Below, piece after piece: positions 35,701 through 46,600 of a DNA stretch of 64,000 bases (position 1 is its first letter; the number at the start of each line of letters is the position of its first letter). The notes under the pieces are model-generated. The model worked only from the letters and a program-made list of their open reading frames with translations, was not told where the DNA came from and made no database searches. Origin of the DNA: Alistipes sp. (lineage in GTDB: Bacteria; Bacteroidota; Bacteroidia; Bacteroidales; Rikenellaceae); the NCBI GenBank assembly GCA_017381935.1, contig JAFOBG010000032.1, positions 1 through 64,000 on the forward strand. Reading direction: 5' to 3'. Made by a program: the position numbers and the translations under genes.

Positions 35701-35788
35701 TAAGTTATTATATAACTTAGGTTCAGTTTTAGGCTGTCTGTAATACTGACGAGCAACTGAAAATCAACCTGTTAAACAAAAGTTGAAC

Positions 35789-38700
35789 ATGTCTTTGGTG
35801 GGCAAAGTTACGAAAATATTTCTAAAGATAGTAGCGGCAATAATTTTATTGTTGTTACTATCTCCTATTGCTGCCTCTCTATTGCTCTCTATGCCGAGTG
35901 TGCAGAATAGGGCAGTGCAGATAGCTGCAGACTTTGCTACAGAGAAGTTGGGAACAAAGGTCGGTATTGAATATATTACAGTCGGAATGCTCAACCGTAT
36001 TAAGGTTCGAGGATTCTATGTAGAGGACCTTGATAAAGATACTCTACTCTATGCAGGTAGTGTTTCGGCAATGATTGCTCCACTGTCGAGTATGACGGGC
36101 GGTATATCGTTACTTTCTGGTAGAGTTGAGAACGGCGTTCTATATCTACGTGATACAGAGCGAGGCGAAATAAATATCAGAGAAGTTACAGATCGAATTA
36201 TTGACCCTAATAGAAAGCGTAGAGACTTTCGTTTAGATATCTCGACGTTGGATGCTAAGAATATAGATTTCCGCCTTGAGCGAGATGATGATAGAGAGTA
36301 TGAGTCTGGCGTGGACTATACGGATATGTATCTGCAGGGTATAAATGCCCGTATATACGATTTCTATGTCGATAATGGTGCTGTTGGTGGAGATGTTGAG
36401 GCTCTTGACTTTTATGAGAAGAGTGGCTTTGTGCTCGATAATATGAAGGGCGAGTTTTATGTCAACAAGGGTCTTATTACTATAAAGCAGGGTAAATTAG
36501 AGGCTAAAGATACGCAAATTAATATACCTGACTTCGCCTTGACGGGTGATGATTGGGATAGTTACCATGACTTTATTAACCAAGTTCGTCTCGATATAGA
36601 TATTACCGATTCTTATACGACAAGTGAGACTGTCGGCTATTTTGCGCCCTCTATTCTACCATGGCAGACCTCTGTTACTCAAGCTACAGCCTCTATGCAT
36701 GGAACGGTTGCTGACTTTGATGGCGCTATTGACAATCTTTGTCTGGAGGATGGTGGAGTACTGAGTGCCAGGGCAAAGGTAAAAGGTCTGATAGATGTTA
36801 ATCGTACACACTTTGACGTGTCGGTGGATAAAGCAGACCTTACGACAAAGGAGTTATTACGTTTGTTGGGTAATATTGCCCATCTTGATGTGCCGGAGAA
36901 AGTCGTGCCTTATATAGAGCGCACAGAGAGGGTTAAGGTTAATGGAAAATTTGTTGGTCGTATATCATCTTTCGATGCGTCAGCGAATGTCTCTGTTGCA
37001 AGTGGTGGAGAGTTAAAGGCTCAGTGTGCGATACGTCCGGACGGAGATATTAATGTGGTCTCTGCAACTGTAGATGCAGACTCTATTATTGTCAATAGAC
37101 TGTTGGCTGTCTCTAAGCCTCTTACAACATCATTTACAGTGAAAGGTACGGCATCTTTCGGAGATGTTAAGGCTGCAATGGTTAGTGGAAATATCAGAGA
37201 TCTGCTTTTTCATGGGTATAATTACCAAGATATATCTTTTGATGGAACCTACTCGCCAACTATTATGACAGCCAATGTTGGTAGTAATGATAAGAGTATG
37301 AAGGGCCTTGTTCAGGCTGTGGTAAATAGAGAATATGAGCGTCCAACTTATCATATTAAGGCCGATATAGAACATGCCGATTTGTGTGCCGTTAATATCA
37401 ATCATCGTGATAGTCTTTCAACAGTCAAGGCGACCGTGTCGCTGGAGGCTGTCGGAAAGACGTTTGATGATATGGATGGCAAACTGAGTATTGTTAATGG
37501 TCTTTATTGCCATAACGATAAACAGGTTACATCAGATTTGATAGAGGTTGAGTTGGATAGTAATGAGGATATTCGTCGAATGAATCTTACTTCAGACTTT
37601 GCCGATGTTATTTTTGAGAGTGGATGCCCGTATAAGGATGTAGTATATTATGTCTCAACATTATTATCTCGTTATCTGCCGAAGTTGTACGACTCTACGG
37701 CTCTTGATAAGATTGAAAGTAAGCAGGAGGTAATAAAAGATAATGTGGCACTACTCTCTGTTACGACCAAGAATATATCACCATTGCTTGATTGTTTTGT
37801 TGATGGCGTTGAGATCGCTCCATCTTCAACAGTAAGGGTGCTTATGGATCCTGTGGCGAATAGATTTGTACTCAAGGGTTCGTCAGAGTGTATTGAGAGC
37901 TATCCATATCTTATCTCTGGCATTACTCTGAGCGCTGGTAATAAGAATGACTCGCTTGTTGTCGATATAGGCTCGTCGGAGTTGTGGGCAGGCGTTATGC
38001 GCCTTAGTGATATAAGCCTGCATGGTGGAGCTAAGCACAATGAGGTTGATTTGTATGGCGAGTTTGCAGATACACTCTATAATGCAACGGGTCAGTTGGC
38101 TGCAAATGTTAAGGTTTCACGTCGAAATGGCCTAAGACATTTGGCAGTAAATATTCTGCCATCTCGTCTAAAGAGTGATAGAGGGGTGTGGAGAATATCA
38201 TCGGATGGAATATATATAGACTCGACACGAATAGATGTTCAGTCTCTGAGAGCCTTTAATTCTGATAGAGGCGAGGGGGTAGAACTTGATGGTATAGCTT
38301 CACGAGAGTATAAAGATTCGTTGCAATTACGTCTGACAAACTTCTCACTTTCACCATTGAGTCGTTTTACGAAGCGCCTTGGCTATGGCGTTGATGCGCA
38401 AACAAATGGATATGTGTCTGTTAGGTCTGCTCTTAAAGGTGCCCGTGTGGGTGCAGATATAGCTATAGATTCGATAAGGGTAAATGGTATAGCGTTGCCG
38501 GACCTTAATGTTGCTTCACGTTGGGATGTGAGTCGCTCTCGAGCAGGTTTGTTTATTAAAAAGAGTGATGACGGAAAAGAGGTTGGCCGTGGCTACTTCT
38601 CGCCAACAGATTCCAGGTACTATGCAAATATCAATATGGGGCTTAGCATTGCTCTGCTTGACCCTCTCTTGTCGGGTGTGATTTCGGATACTCAGGGCCT

Positions 38701-40381
38701 TGCAATGGCAAATCTGACTCTTAATGGTGAGGGAAGGGATGCTCGTTTGAATGGAGAGATACTTGTCTCGGATATGCAGACTACGCTTGACTATACAAAA
38801 TGTAGATATACAGCGCCGAAGGCACGTATAGAGGTGAAAAACAACCGTTTCCACCTACAAAGTGCCCCTATATACGACTTGGGTAAAAGAAGTGGTAACT
38901 TGAGTATGGATTTGAACCTAAATCACCTCTCCAATATCGAGTATAATATCAGTGCTCAGTTTGAAGAGATGAAGGTGCTCGGTACAACCAAGAAGGATAA
39001 TGAGATGTTCTATGGCGATATTTATGCTTCAGGAAGTATAGATGTGCACGGAGATAGGGCTGGAGTGAAGATGGATATTGTCGGAGTGTCTGGAGATAAC
39101 TCTAAATTTGTTATGCCTCTTTCTGATAATAGTAATATTACATGGGCTGACTTTGTAACCTTTAAGCAGCCGGAGGTGGCAGATACTACAAGCTATCTTG
39201 TAAGAAAGAAACAGATGTTTGAACGCAGACAGCGCAAACGCTACTCTTCAAGTGGTAATATGGATATCAATATGTCGCTTGATGTGCGTGAGAACGCTAA
39301 AGTGCAGTTGGTTATCGACCCTACGGTAGGCGATATTATAGAGGGTACGGGAAATGGATTGCTTGACCTTAAGATTAGACCTCAAGATGATATTTTTGAG
39401 ATGTATGGCCTCTATACGATTAATGAGGGAAGTTACCTCTTTACACTACAGAATATTATCAATAAGAAGTTTGTTATAGAGAAGGGTTCTACTATTCGTT
39501 GGACTGGCGACCCTCTTGATGCATTGTTGGATATTGCTGCCGTATATAAAGTTAAAGCGTCATTGCAACCGTTGCTTGAGGGTTATGTAGATACATCTGT
39601 GCCTAATCGTGCAGTGCCTGTGAATTGTATTATTAACCTTACAGACCGCCTAACAAAACCGAGTGTGGGTTTTGATGTTCAGGTGCCGAGTGCCGATGCA
39701 AGCATACAGTCGGTTATTGCCAATGTGCTCAGTACACCGGAGCGTCGCTCTCAGCAGTTCCTATATCTGCTACTTGCAAACTCATTCCTCTCAGACTCCT
39801 CTACTGAGGCCTCGTCATTCGGAATCTCTTCAGCCGCAGTTACGGGCTTTGAGTTACTGTCAAATCAGTTGAGTAATTGGCTTTCGTCGGAGAACTTTAA
39901 TATTGTGCTTAGATACCGTCCTAAGAGTGAGGAGAAGATGACAGATGAGGTTGACTTCGGTTTCTCACAGAGTTTGCTTGGGAATCGTCTGCTTATTGAG
40001 GTTGAAGGTAACTATTTGGGAGATAGGTCGCAAGTTGTAAATGCCACTTCGTCATTTACGGGTGAGGCGTATCTGACATGGATGATTGATAAATCGGGAG
40101 CTTTGCAATTAAAGGGATTCTCTCATACTATTGACCGCTTTGATGAGAACCAGGGTTTGCAAGAGTATGGTGTAGGAGTCTATTTCAAAGAAGACTTTAA
40201 TGATGCGAAGGACTTTAAGAATCGTGTTGTTAATCGTTTCTCTCGTCGCCGTCGTCAAGAGAATAGAGAGAAGATTGCAGCTGCATTAGGCCTTCGAGAG
40301 GAGGATAATGAGGCTCAAGAGGCTATGCGTGATGACTTTGAGGCTCCGTTAGCAGATGATGTAAGAGATAATTATGATTAA
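35789..40381 (+). CDS. TamB-like translocation and assembly module protein
   Basis: A very large inner-membrane-anchored periplasmic protein of 1530 residues. The N-terminus has one helix (about 8-33, FLKIVAAIILLLLLSPIAAS), the middle is a long run of beta strands in AsmA/TamB style, and the C-terminal part (about 1130-1470) is the TamB domain with IRWTGDPLDALLDIAAVY and LLSNQLSNWLSS. Proteins of this group bridge inner and outer membranes and are implicated in outer-membrane protein insertion or phospholipid transfer. The start is ATG 35789. An ExbB/ExbD/TonB cluster follows after 18 bases and is probably in the same transcript. Confidence 0.88.
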   Translation: MSLVGKVTKIFLKIVAAIILLLLLSPIAASLLLSMPSVQNRAVQIAADFATEKLGTKVGIEYITVGMLNRIKVRGFYVEDLDKDTLLYAGSVSAMIAPLSSMTGGISLLSGRVENGVLYLRDTERGEINIREVTDRIIDPNRKRRDFRLDISTLDAKNIDFRLERDDDREYESGVDYTDMYLQGINARIYDFYVDNGAVGGDVEALDFYEKSGFVLDNMKGEFYVNKGLITIKQGKLEAKDTQINIPDFALTGDDWDSYHDFINQVRLDIDITDSYTTSETVGYFAPSILPWQTSVTQATASMHGTVADFDGAIDNLCLEDGGVLSARAKVKGLIDVNRTHFDVSVDKADLTTKELLRLLGNIAHLDVPEKVVPYIERTERVKVNGKFVGRISSFDASANVSVASGGELKAQCAIRPDGDINVVSATVDADSIIVNRLLAVSKPLTTSFTVKGTASFGDVKAAMVSGNIRDLLFHGYNYQDISFDGTYSPTIMTANVGSNDKSMKGLVQAVVNREYERPTYHIKADIEHADLCAVNINHRDSLSTVKATVSLEAVGKTFDDMDGKLSIVNGLYCHNDKQVTSDLIEVELDSNEDIRRMNLTSDFADVIFESGCPYKDVVYYVSTLLSRYLPKLYDSTALDKIESKQEVIKDNVALLSVTTKNISPLLDCFVDGVEIAPSSTVRVLMDPVANRFVLKGSSECIESYPYLISGITLSAGNKNDSLVVDIGSSELWAGVMRLSDISLHGGAKHNEVDLYGEFADTLYNATGQLAANVKVSRRNGLRHLAVNILPSRLKSDRGVWRISSDGIYIDSTRIDVQSLRAFNSDRGEGVELDGIASREYKDSLQLRLTNFSLSPLSRFTKRLGYGVDAQTNGYVSVRSALKGARVGADIAIDSIRVNGIALPDLNVASRWDVSRSRAGLFIKKSDDGKEVGRGYFSPTDSRYYANINMGLSIALLDPLLSGVISDTQGLAMANLTLNGEGRDARLNGEILVSDMQTTLDYTKCRYTAPKARIEVKNNRFHLQSAPIYDLGKRSGNLSMDLNLNHLSNIEYNISAQFEEMKVLGTTKKDNEMFYGDIYASGSIDVHGDRAGVKMDIVGVSGDNSKFVMPLSDNSNITWADFVTFKQPEVADTTSYLVRKKQMFERRQRKRYSSSGNMDINMSLDVRENAKVQLVIDPTVGDIIEGTGNGLLDLKIRPQDDIFEMYGLYTINEGSYLFTLQNIINKKFVIEKGSTIRWTGDPLDALLDIAAVYKVKASLQPLLEGYVDTSVPNRAVPVNCIINLTDRLTKPSVGFDVQVPSADASIQSVIANVLSTPERRSQQFLYLLLANSFLSDSSTEASSFGISSAAVTGFELLSNQLSNWLSSENFNIVLRYRPKSEEKMTDEVDFGFSQSLLGNRLLIEVEGNYLGDRSQVVNATSSFTGEAYLTWMIDKSGALQLKGFSHTIDRFDENQGLQEYGVGVYFKEDFNDAKDFKNRVVNRFSRRRRQENREKIAAALGLREEDNEAQEAMRDDFEAPLADDVRDNYD

Positions 40382-40399
40382 ACTAAAAAGATAAACACT

Positions 40400-41083
40400 A
40401 TGATTTCTACACTTCTATTCTCGACAGATGTTGTCGAGCAGGTTACAGAGGCGGGTCAGATGAGCCTTTGGGAACTGTTTAATAAAGGCGGTTGGCTGAT
40501 GTGGGTGCTTCTGGCCTTAGGTGGCGCTACTATCTTTATTTTCGTGGAGCGATACCTTGCTATTCGTAAGGCCTCTAAAGGTATGAATATGGGATTTATG
40601 AACCGTATTCGTGATGCAATATCAGATGGTAATATCCGTGCTGCAGTTGAGATGTGTCGCAAGAGTGATACCCCTATTGCCCGTATGGTAGAGAAGGGTA
40701 TTGAGCGCCTTGGCCGACCTATGGCTGATATTCAGAGTGCTATTGAAAATGTGGCAAATCTTGAGGTATCTCGTCTTGAAAATGGCCTTCCTTTCTTGGC
40801 TACTATTGCAGGAGGTGCGCCAATGATTGGTTTCTTGGGAACGGTACTCGGTATGGTGCAGACCTTTATGGATATGTCGTCTGCAGGTGGAACTGTTGAT
40901 ATGGCTCTGCTCTCTGGCGGTATGTATGTGGCTATGATTACAACCGTAGGCGGTCTTATTGTTGGTATCCCTGCATATTTCGGCTATAACTACCTTGTAG
41001 CTGCTATTGAGAAGCTCGTTTTTCGTATGGAGGCAAACTCTATAGCCTTTATGGATATTCTTAACCAACCTGTTCAGAAATAG
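40400..41083 (+). CDS. exbB: ExbB/TolQ/MotA-family proton channel
   Basis: 227 residues with three membrane helices (about 32-52, 138-160 and 175-200). The segments WVLLALGGATIFIFVERYLA, LPFLATIAGGAPMIGFLGTV and MYVAMITTVGGLIVGIPAYF are typical of ExbB. Together with ExbD (five bases after it) it forms the inner-membrane motor that uses proton flow to drive TonB. The gene order here is TamB-like, ExbB, ExbD, TonB, DUF1573. Confidence 0.9.
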   Translation: MISTLLFSTDVVEQVTEAGQMSLWELFNKGGWLMWVLLALGGATIFIFVERYLAIRKASKGMNMGFMNRIRDAISDGNIRAAVEMCRKSDTPIARMVEKGIERLGRPMADIQSAIENVANLEVSRLENGLPFLATIAGGAPMIGFLGTVLGMVQTFMDMSSAGGTVDMALLSGGMYVAMITTVGGLIVGIPAYFGYNYLVAAIEKLVFRMEANSIAFMDILNQPVQK

Positions 41084-41087
41084 AGTT

Positions 41088-41489
41088 ATGGCGATAAAAC
41101 GAGGATCAAAAGTTGATAAGTCCTTCTCCTCCTCGGCAATGACCGATTTGATGTTTTTGCTGCTTATTTTTATGATTATAGCAACTACATTAATCAATCC
41201 AAATGCACTTAAACTTGTATTGCCAAAGAGTAGTAATCAGTTGAAGGATAAGGCTATAACTACAGTCTCAATCGAGAAGAAAGCGGACGGCTATAACTAT
41301 TATGTTGAGCTTGACCGTGTTCAGGGTATTGCTGGTGTTGAGGCGGCTTTGAAAGAACGACTCTCTGACCAAACAGAGCCTACAATATCTCTGCATTGCG
41401 ATAAGAGTGTTGCTGTCGATGAGGTTGTTAAGGTAATGAATATTGCTAAAGATAATAATTATAAGTTAATACTTGCAACTCAGCCATAG
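41088..41489 (+). CDS. exbD: ExbD/TolR-family protein
   Basis: 133 residues with one membrane helix near the N-terminus (about 20-40, MTDLMFLLLIFMIIATTLI). The aspartate in that helix is the usual proton-carrying residue. The rest is a small periplasmic domain ending in DNNYKLILATQP. It starts five bases after exbB and works with it as the TonB motor. Confidence 0.9.
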   Translation: MAIKRGSKVDKSFSSSAMTDLMFLLLIFMIIATTLINPNALKLVLPKSSNQLKDKAITTVSIEKKADGYNYYVELDRVQGIAGVEAALKERLSDQTEPTISLHCDKSVAVDEVVKVMNIAKDNNYKLILATQP

Positions 41490-41524
41490 GCCCATTTGTA
41501 AGGATTGCTATCGCTTCTAAGACT

Positions 41525-42193
41525 ATGAACTCTAAGCACTATGCCATACTTGCCACTGTAATTTACTCTTTGAGTATTGTAGCTGTGATGTGTTGGGGTA
41601 GAGTTGTCTATTCTCCACAGCAAGTTTCTGAGGCAGAGTTGTTTATAGAGTTTGTAGAGCCTATAGTAGAGCCTGAAATATTACCACCTACGGTTATTGC
41701 TCCACAACATGAGACGTTCTCTGATGTCGATAATAGCGAGCAGGTAAGTGGAGAAGAAGAGCAGGCGCAAACGATAAATGAACGAGCCCTTTTTAAGATG
41801 AATAAAGGGGGAGTAGATGAATCTCAGAGCGCCGGAAATCCATATGCTGAGAATAGTGATAGTGAGCAATCTCATGGCGTTGGAGGTGCTCTAAATCCGA
41901 TGGGGACAGATGCTCTTGATGAAGGCTTGCAGGGCCGAGGTCTTGTTGGAGCATTGCCTGCACCACGCTATCCGGCAGGCAATAAAGGAGGTAAGGTGGT
42001 TGTTAGAGTAGCTGTAGATAGAGGAGGCAATGTAATCTCTGCAACCTATGAGCCTAAAGGCTCGACAACCTCCGATTCTGCTCTTGTTCAGGCTGCAATA
42101 GAGGCTGCAAAAAGGGCCATATTTACCGAAAGCGCAGCATTTATTCAGGGTGGGACAATAACATATATATTCAAATTAAAGGCTGATAGATAA
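41525..42193 (+). CDS. tonB: TonB-family energy transducer
   Basis: 222 residues. One membrane helix near the N-terminus (about 7-24), an acidic, extended middle part with Pro and Glu (about 40-130), and a TonB-like C-terminal domain (about 145-220: GKVVVRVAVDRGGNVISATYE ends in TITYIFKLKAD). The gene follows exbD after 35 bases, so this is probably the TonB that the ExbB/D pair energises. A related one, at 30614, lacks such a partner nearby. Confidence 0.8.
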   Translation: MNSKHYAILATVIYSLSIVAVMCWGRVVYSPQQVSEAELFIEFVEPIVEPEILPPTVIAPQHETFSDVDNSEQVSGEEEQAQTINERALFKMNKGGVDESQSAGNPYAENSDSEQSHGVGGALNPMGTDALDEGLQGRGLVGALPAPRYPAGNKGGKVVVRVAVDRGGNVISATYEPKGSTTSDSALVQAAIEAAKRAIFTESAAFIQGGTITYIFKLKADR

Positions 42194-42198
42194 ACAGT

Positions 42199-42594
42199 AT
42201 GAAACGACTATTTTTGTTACTTTCACTCATGCTTGTATCGTTGACATTTACTGTAGAAGCTAAAACCAAAATAGACTCTACGACGGGTGTTACTTTTGAT
42301 AAGGTAAGCTATGATTTTGGGAATATAGTACGTGAAAATAAAAACTATACATGCACCTTTGCTATTGAGAATAAGGGAGATAAGCCACTTGTGCTACTTA
42401 GTGTTAAGACCTCATGCTCTTGTCTTAAGGCAAGCTACTCTCGTCGTCCGCTAAAGTCAGGACAAAGTAGTATTATAACAATGACCTTAGAGGCTGGTAA
42501 GATGGAACCAGGCTTGTTTCATCGAGTCGTTGAGGTAGAGACAAATGTCGGTAAATCTTATATTACGGTGCGAGGCAATTCCGTGGAAAAATAG
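42199..42594 (+). CDS. DUF1573 domain secreted protein
   Basis: 131 residues with a signal peptide (about 1-21, ending TVEA). The rest is a single immunoglobulin-like DUF1573 domain: VSYDFGNIVRENKNYTC at the start and SVKTSCSCLKASYSRRPLKSG, with the paired Cys typical of the family. It starts five bases after the TonB gene and ends the operon, just before a terminator. Its role is unknown; many Bacteroidota genomes carry several copies. Confidence 0.85.
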   Translation: MKRLFLLLSLMLVSLTFTVEAKTKIDSTTGVTFDKVSYDFGNIVRENKNYTCTFAIENKGDKPLVLLSVKTSCSCLKASYSRRPLKSGQSSIITMTLEAGKMEPGLFHRVVEVETNVGKSYITVRGNSVEK

Positions 42595-42603
42595 TGTTAT
42601 ATA

Positions 42604-42665
42604 TAGTAAAACTCCCTAAGTGCGTTGATGTCTGAAATATCGCATTTGGGGAGTTTGCTATTTTG
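42604..42665 (+). terminator. Terminator of the tamB-exbBD-tonB operon
   Basis: Arms AAACTCCC and GGGGAGTTT with outer TAG/CTA and inner TGCG/CGCA pairs, followed by a T4 run. Confidence 0.75.
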
Positions 42666-42685
42666 TCTGTAGTTGTTGCAAACGA

Positions 42686-43348
42686 CTAATAATTTAGGAA
42701 AAAAACGATGGCTGCAAAGTGGCAACATACAGCCAAATTAATCATCAAATGCCATACTAAGTGGTGGTACTTAAACCCCTTCTTTGCGTAGAACCACGCA
42801 CCAATTGTATAGAATATCCCGCCAATAGCAATAAGTACAAGAAGAGGTGTTGATGCATTACGCAGAAAGAGTGGAAAGAAGAATACCACGGTCCATCCCA
42901 TTACTAAATAGATAGTCAAACTGACAGCTGGAATAGAGTGTTTTGAAAGTGATTTATAGAAGATTCCGAATAATACCATAACCCATTGTAAAATTACGAT
43001 TACCAATCCTTGCCAACCTCCGATAACGGTTAGTGCAATCGGGGTATATGAGCCAGCAATGGCAAAATAAATGAAGATATGGTCGAGAATGTGGAAAATC
43101 TGCTTATGCTTTGACTCGGGATGCATCGAGTGATAAAGAGTTGATGTTAAAAACATCAAGAAGATTGATATCACAAAAATAGAAACACCTACCGCTGACT
43201 CAATATGGTTACCAACGGCATGTGTATAACCCCATACGGCTGCAAATGGCAGAGATAATAGAGTCAGTATTGCCATAACACCGTGCGAAATAGTGTTTGC
43301 AATCTCCTCTCCGAAAGTGGGAATATATGGAATTTTAATCTTTTTCAT
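42686..43348 (-). CDS. Hemolysin III/PAQR-family membrane protein
   Basis: 220 residues with about seven membrane helices. Family motifs are present: EEIANTISHGVMAIL (Glu and Ser-His near the N-terminus), TSTLYHSMHPESKHKQIFH and LDHIFIYFAIAGSYTPIAL in the centre, and HHLVWHLMIN near the C-terminus; the His residues suggest a metal site as in PAQR proteins. The name hemolysin is historical and the role in lipids or membrane stress is unsure. Monocistronic, with TACATTTG on the minus strand at 43374-43381. Confidence 0.88.
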   Translation of the reverse strand: MKKIKIPYIPTFGEEIANTISHGVMAILTLLSLPFAAVWGYTHAVGNHIESAVGVSIFVISIFLMFLTSTLYHSMHPESKHKQIFHILDHIFIYFAIAGSYTPIALTVIGGWQGLVIVILQWVMVLFGIFYKSLSKHSIPAVSLTIYLVMGWTVVFFFPLFLRNASTPLLVLIAIGGIFYTIGAWFYAKKGFKYHHLVWHLMINLAVCCHFAAIVFFLNY

Positions 43349-43373
43349 GCATAAATTTGTTAAAAGTCGCTCG

Positions 43374-43381
43374 CAAATGTA
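43374..43381 (-). promoter_or_regulatory. -7 element of the hemolysin III gene
   Basis: Minus-strand TACATTTG, 26 bases ahead of the start codon. Confidence 0.5.
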
Positions 43382-43455
43382 AGAATAAATTTTAATATTT
43401 TAGGGGCCGTCTGTTTTTTTGTCTTTTTGGGGTATGTAAAGAGACAAATGCGAGA

Positions 43456-43488
43456 TTTGCAAACAAGCGTAATCATTTCGTAATTTTG
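43456..43488 (+). promoter_or_regulatory. Upstream promoter candidate of the susC operon
   Basis: TTTG at 43456-43459 and TAATTTTG at 43481-43488, spaced 21 bases. It would give a leader of about 165 bases. The rest of the 311-base gap is AT-rich with no coding sign. Confidence 0.5.
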
Positions 43489-43582
43489 TCTGAGAAAATA
43501 AAAAAAACTTAGTTTTTTAAAGGCTATTTTTGGTTGTTGCCAATTTTAATTGAGTTTAATAGAAAAAATATTCGCAAATATG

Positions 43583-43613
43583 TTGGATGTGTAAAAATAA
43601 ATTTTTAATTTTG
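43583..43613 (+). promoter_or_regulatory. Proximal promoter of the susC operon
   Basis: TTG at 43583-43585 and TAATTTTG at 43606-43613, spaced 20 bases, 46 bases ahead of ATG 43660. Confidence 0.7.
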
Positions 43614-43659
43614 TATGAATTTAAGCAACCAATTTTTAATAAAACTTAATAATTAACCT

Positions 43660-46600
43660 ATGAAAAGAGATTTACTTCTTGTTTCAAACGGTGTTCGCAA
43701 GTTGGCGATGGCAGTTGTAACTCTGTCATTGTTAGTTTGTTGTTCACTGTTTAGCCCTGCATCTGTGTATGCTCAGGGTAAAGGGAAAATGGTAACCGGT
43801 AAGGTTACCGATGCTCGAGGTCCGATGATTGGTGTAACTATCTCGGTCAAAGGTTTAGCTACTCGTGCAGCCCTGACAGATTTGGATGGTAACTACTCGA
43901 TTGATGTAGCGGGCGTTACTAATCCGGTTCTCGAATTCACTTACGTCGGTTATGAGAGTCAGGAGATTCCTGTTGGCGCTCGTACTAAGGTAGATGTGGT
44001 GATGAAAGAGACAACACAAAAGATTGACGAGGTCGTGGTTACCGCTTTGGGTATCACACGTGCTGAGAAATCACTAGGTTATGCCGTTTCTAAGGTATCC
44101 GGTGATGATATCGCACAGACCGTGTCAGGTAACTGGTTGGATGGTATGAACGGTAAGGTTGCCGGTATGTCATTCGAGTCAGCTGCTACAGGTCCTGCAG
44201 GATCAGTTCGTGTAACTCTTCGTGGTGAGTCTTCATTGTCTCACGACAACAATGAGGCTTTGTTCGTTGTTGACGGTGTGCCTCTCGGAAATGAGAAGAC
44301 ATCTTCAGGAGGTACTAACGACTCTGATGATGCTCCTATCGACTATGGTAACGGTCTTGGTGATCTTAACCCTGATGATATTGCATCAGTATCAGTCTTG
44401 AAAGGTCCTGCTGCAACTGCTCTTTATGGTTCACGTGCACAGAACGGTGCGGTGATTATTACCACAAAGAATGGTTCAAAGCAGAAGGGTATCGGTGTTA
44501 ACTACTCATTCTCAATGGTTGCTGAGCACGCTTCATTCTGGCCAGAGCTTCAGGAGGAGTATGGTGCAGGTTCTGCATCACTTACTACTTATGCAACTGT
44601 TGCAGGTAAGCAGTATTCTCCACAGGAGTACTTCTCATTCTGGAGTGTATATGAGGGTTCAACTAAGATTTCTGACCGTCTTTGGTCTCGTAATATGTGG
44701 GGTCCTAAGTATGGTACAGACTTCGGTTATGGTACTGATGAGCGTGGTGTAGGTTTGACCTATATGTATCACTCACTCGATTTCGACAAACTCCGTAACG
44801 AGCGTCCTGATAAACCAGGTTCTATCGTAATTGATACTTACAAGAAGCCGGATGGTGGTACAGAGTATGAGCCAGCTTTGTCTAAGTATTATACATTGGT
44901 TCCATTTGAGGCTCAGGACTACTATAAGGGCTTCTATGAGACAGGTTTTACATATAAGAACAATATCTCAATCAGCGGTAACAATGGTAAGGGTACTTCA
45001 GTCCGTGCTTCATTCCAGGATACTCGTAACAATTGGATTGTTCCTAACATGGGCTACAACCAGGAGACCGTTTCATTCTCTATCAGTAGTAAATTAAATA
45101 AGGTAGTAACCTTCAAGGGTAAGGTAAACTACTATCGTAAGAAGTCTGATAACCTTCCAACAACAGGTTATAACAATGCTTCTCCAGTTTATCAGTTGAT
45201 GTGGAATTACCCATCAGTAGATATCTCTTCTTTCTGGGATGAGTATAGCAGTGGCCGAATTTTCGAGGCTCTCGACTCTCGTACAGGTGGTGATTCAGCT
45301 TATCTGAACAACTTGATTAACTGTAACGGTACATCACTCAACGTAAACAACCCTTATTGGTTGGCTTATGACTACCTTAATACTCAGATCCGTGACCGTA
45401 TTTATGGTAACATGCAGGTAGATTTCGCATTGACTAAGGATTTGACATTCATGGTTCGTTCTGGTCTCGATATGTTCAATGACTATCGTACCTCTCGTAA
45501 GCCACAGTATGCAACTTCTTACGCTCAGGGTTGGTACCGTGTACAGAACATCTTCCGCTATGAGGTGAATACCGACTTCTTGTTCTCTTATAAGAAGCAG
45601 TTTAACCGTTTCCACCTCGGCGTTAACTTCGGTGGTAACAACATGGTTTACAATCACCGTAACCAATCAATGATTGCGGAGAAGCTCTCTACACCTAACG
45701 TATTCCAGATTGCAAACTCTGTTGACCGTCCAAAGGTATCTTACACTCTTACTGAGAAGATGATTAACTCTCTCTACGGTATGATCGCACTCAACTATAA
45801 CGATACCTACTTCCTTGATATCACAGCTCGTAACGACTGGTCTTCAGCACTTGCTAAGGGTAATAACTCTTACTTCTACCCATCAGTATCAGCAGCTATC
45901 CTTATCGATCAGGCTATTCCTGGTCTTCGTGATACAAACTGGCTTGATATGCTTAAGATTCGTGGATCATGGGCAAACGTAGGTAACGATACAAGCGCTT
46001 ACAAGATTACCGATTACTATACAAACTCTTCTTACTCATCATCTTATGTGCTTCCTGGTACTCTTAACAACCCACTCTTGAAGCCTGAGAATACTGAGTC
46101 TTGGGAGGTAGGTTTGGAGGCACACTTCTTCAAGAAGCGTTTGTCTATCGACGTTGCTTACTACGATTCAAATACAACAAACCAGATCCTTTCTGTTCCA
46201 ACAGACCAGATTACTGGTGCAACTTATAAGCTTATTAACGCAGGTAAGGTAAACAACCATGGTGTTGAGTTCTCTATCGGTGCAAAGCTTATCCAGAAGC
46301 GTCATTTTACATGGGACGTAAACTTCAACTGGTCTAGAAACTGGAACCAACTTGTAGAGCTTGCTCCTGGTGTAGAGCTCTATCAGCTCAATACATCATT
46401 TACAGCGTCTAACAACGTATTTATCTATGCTTACCCAGGTAAGGAGCTCGGTCGTATCTATGGTTACGGTTTCCAGCGCGCTCCAGAGGGTGCATACTAT
46501 GTAGATCCAGAGACAGGTAAGACTGTTGATTGCTCAGGTCAGATTATCGTTGATAACAATGGTTATCCACAGATTGACTCTCAGAACCTTATCGACCTTG

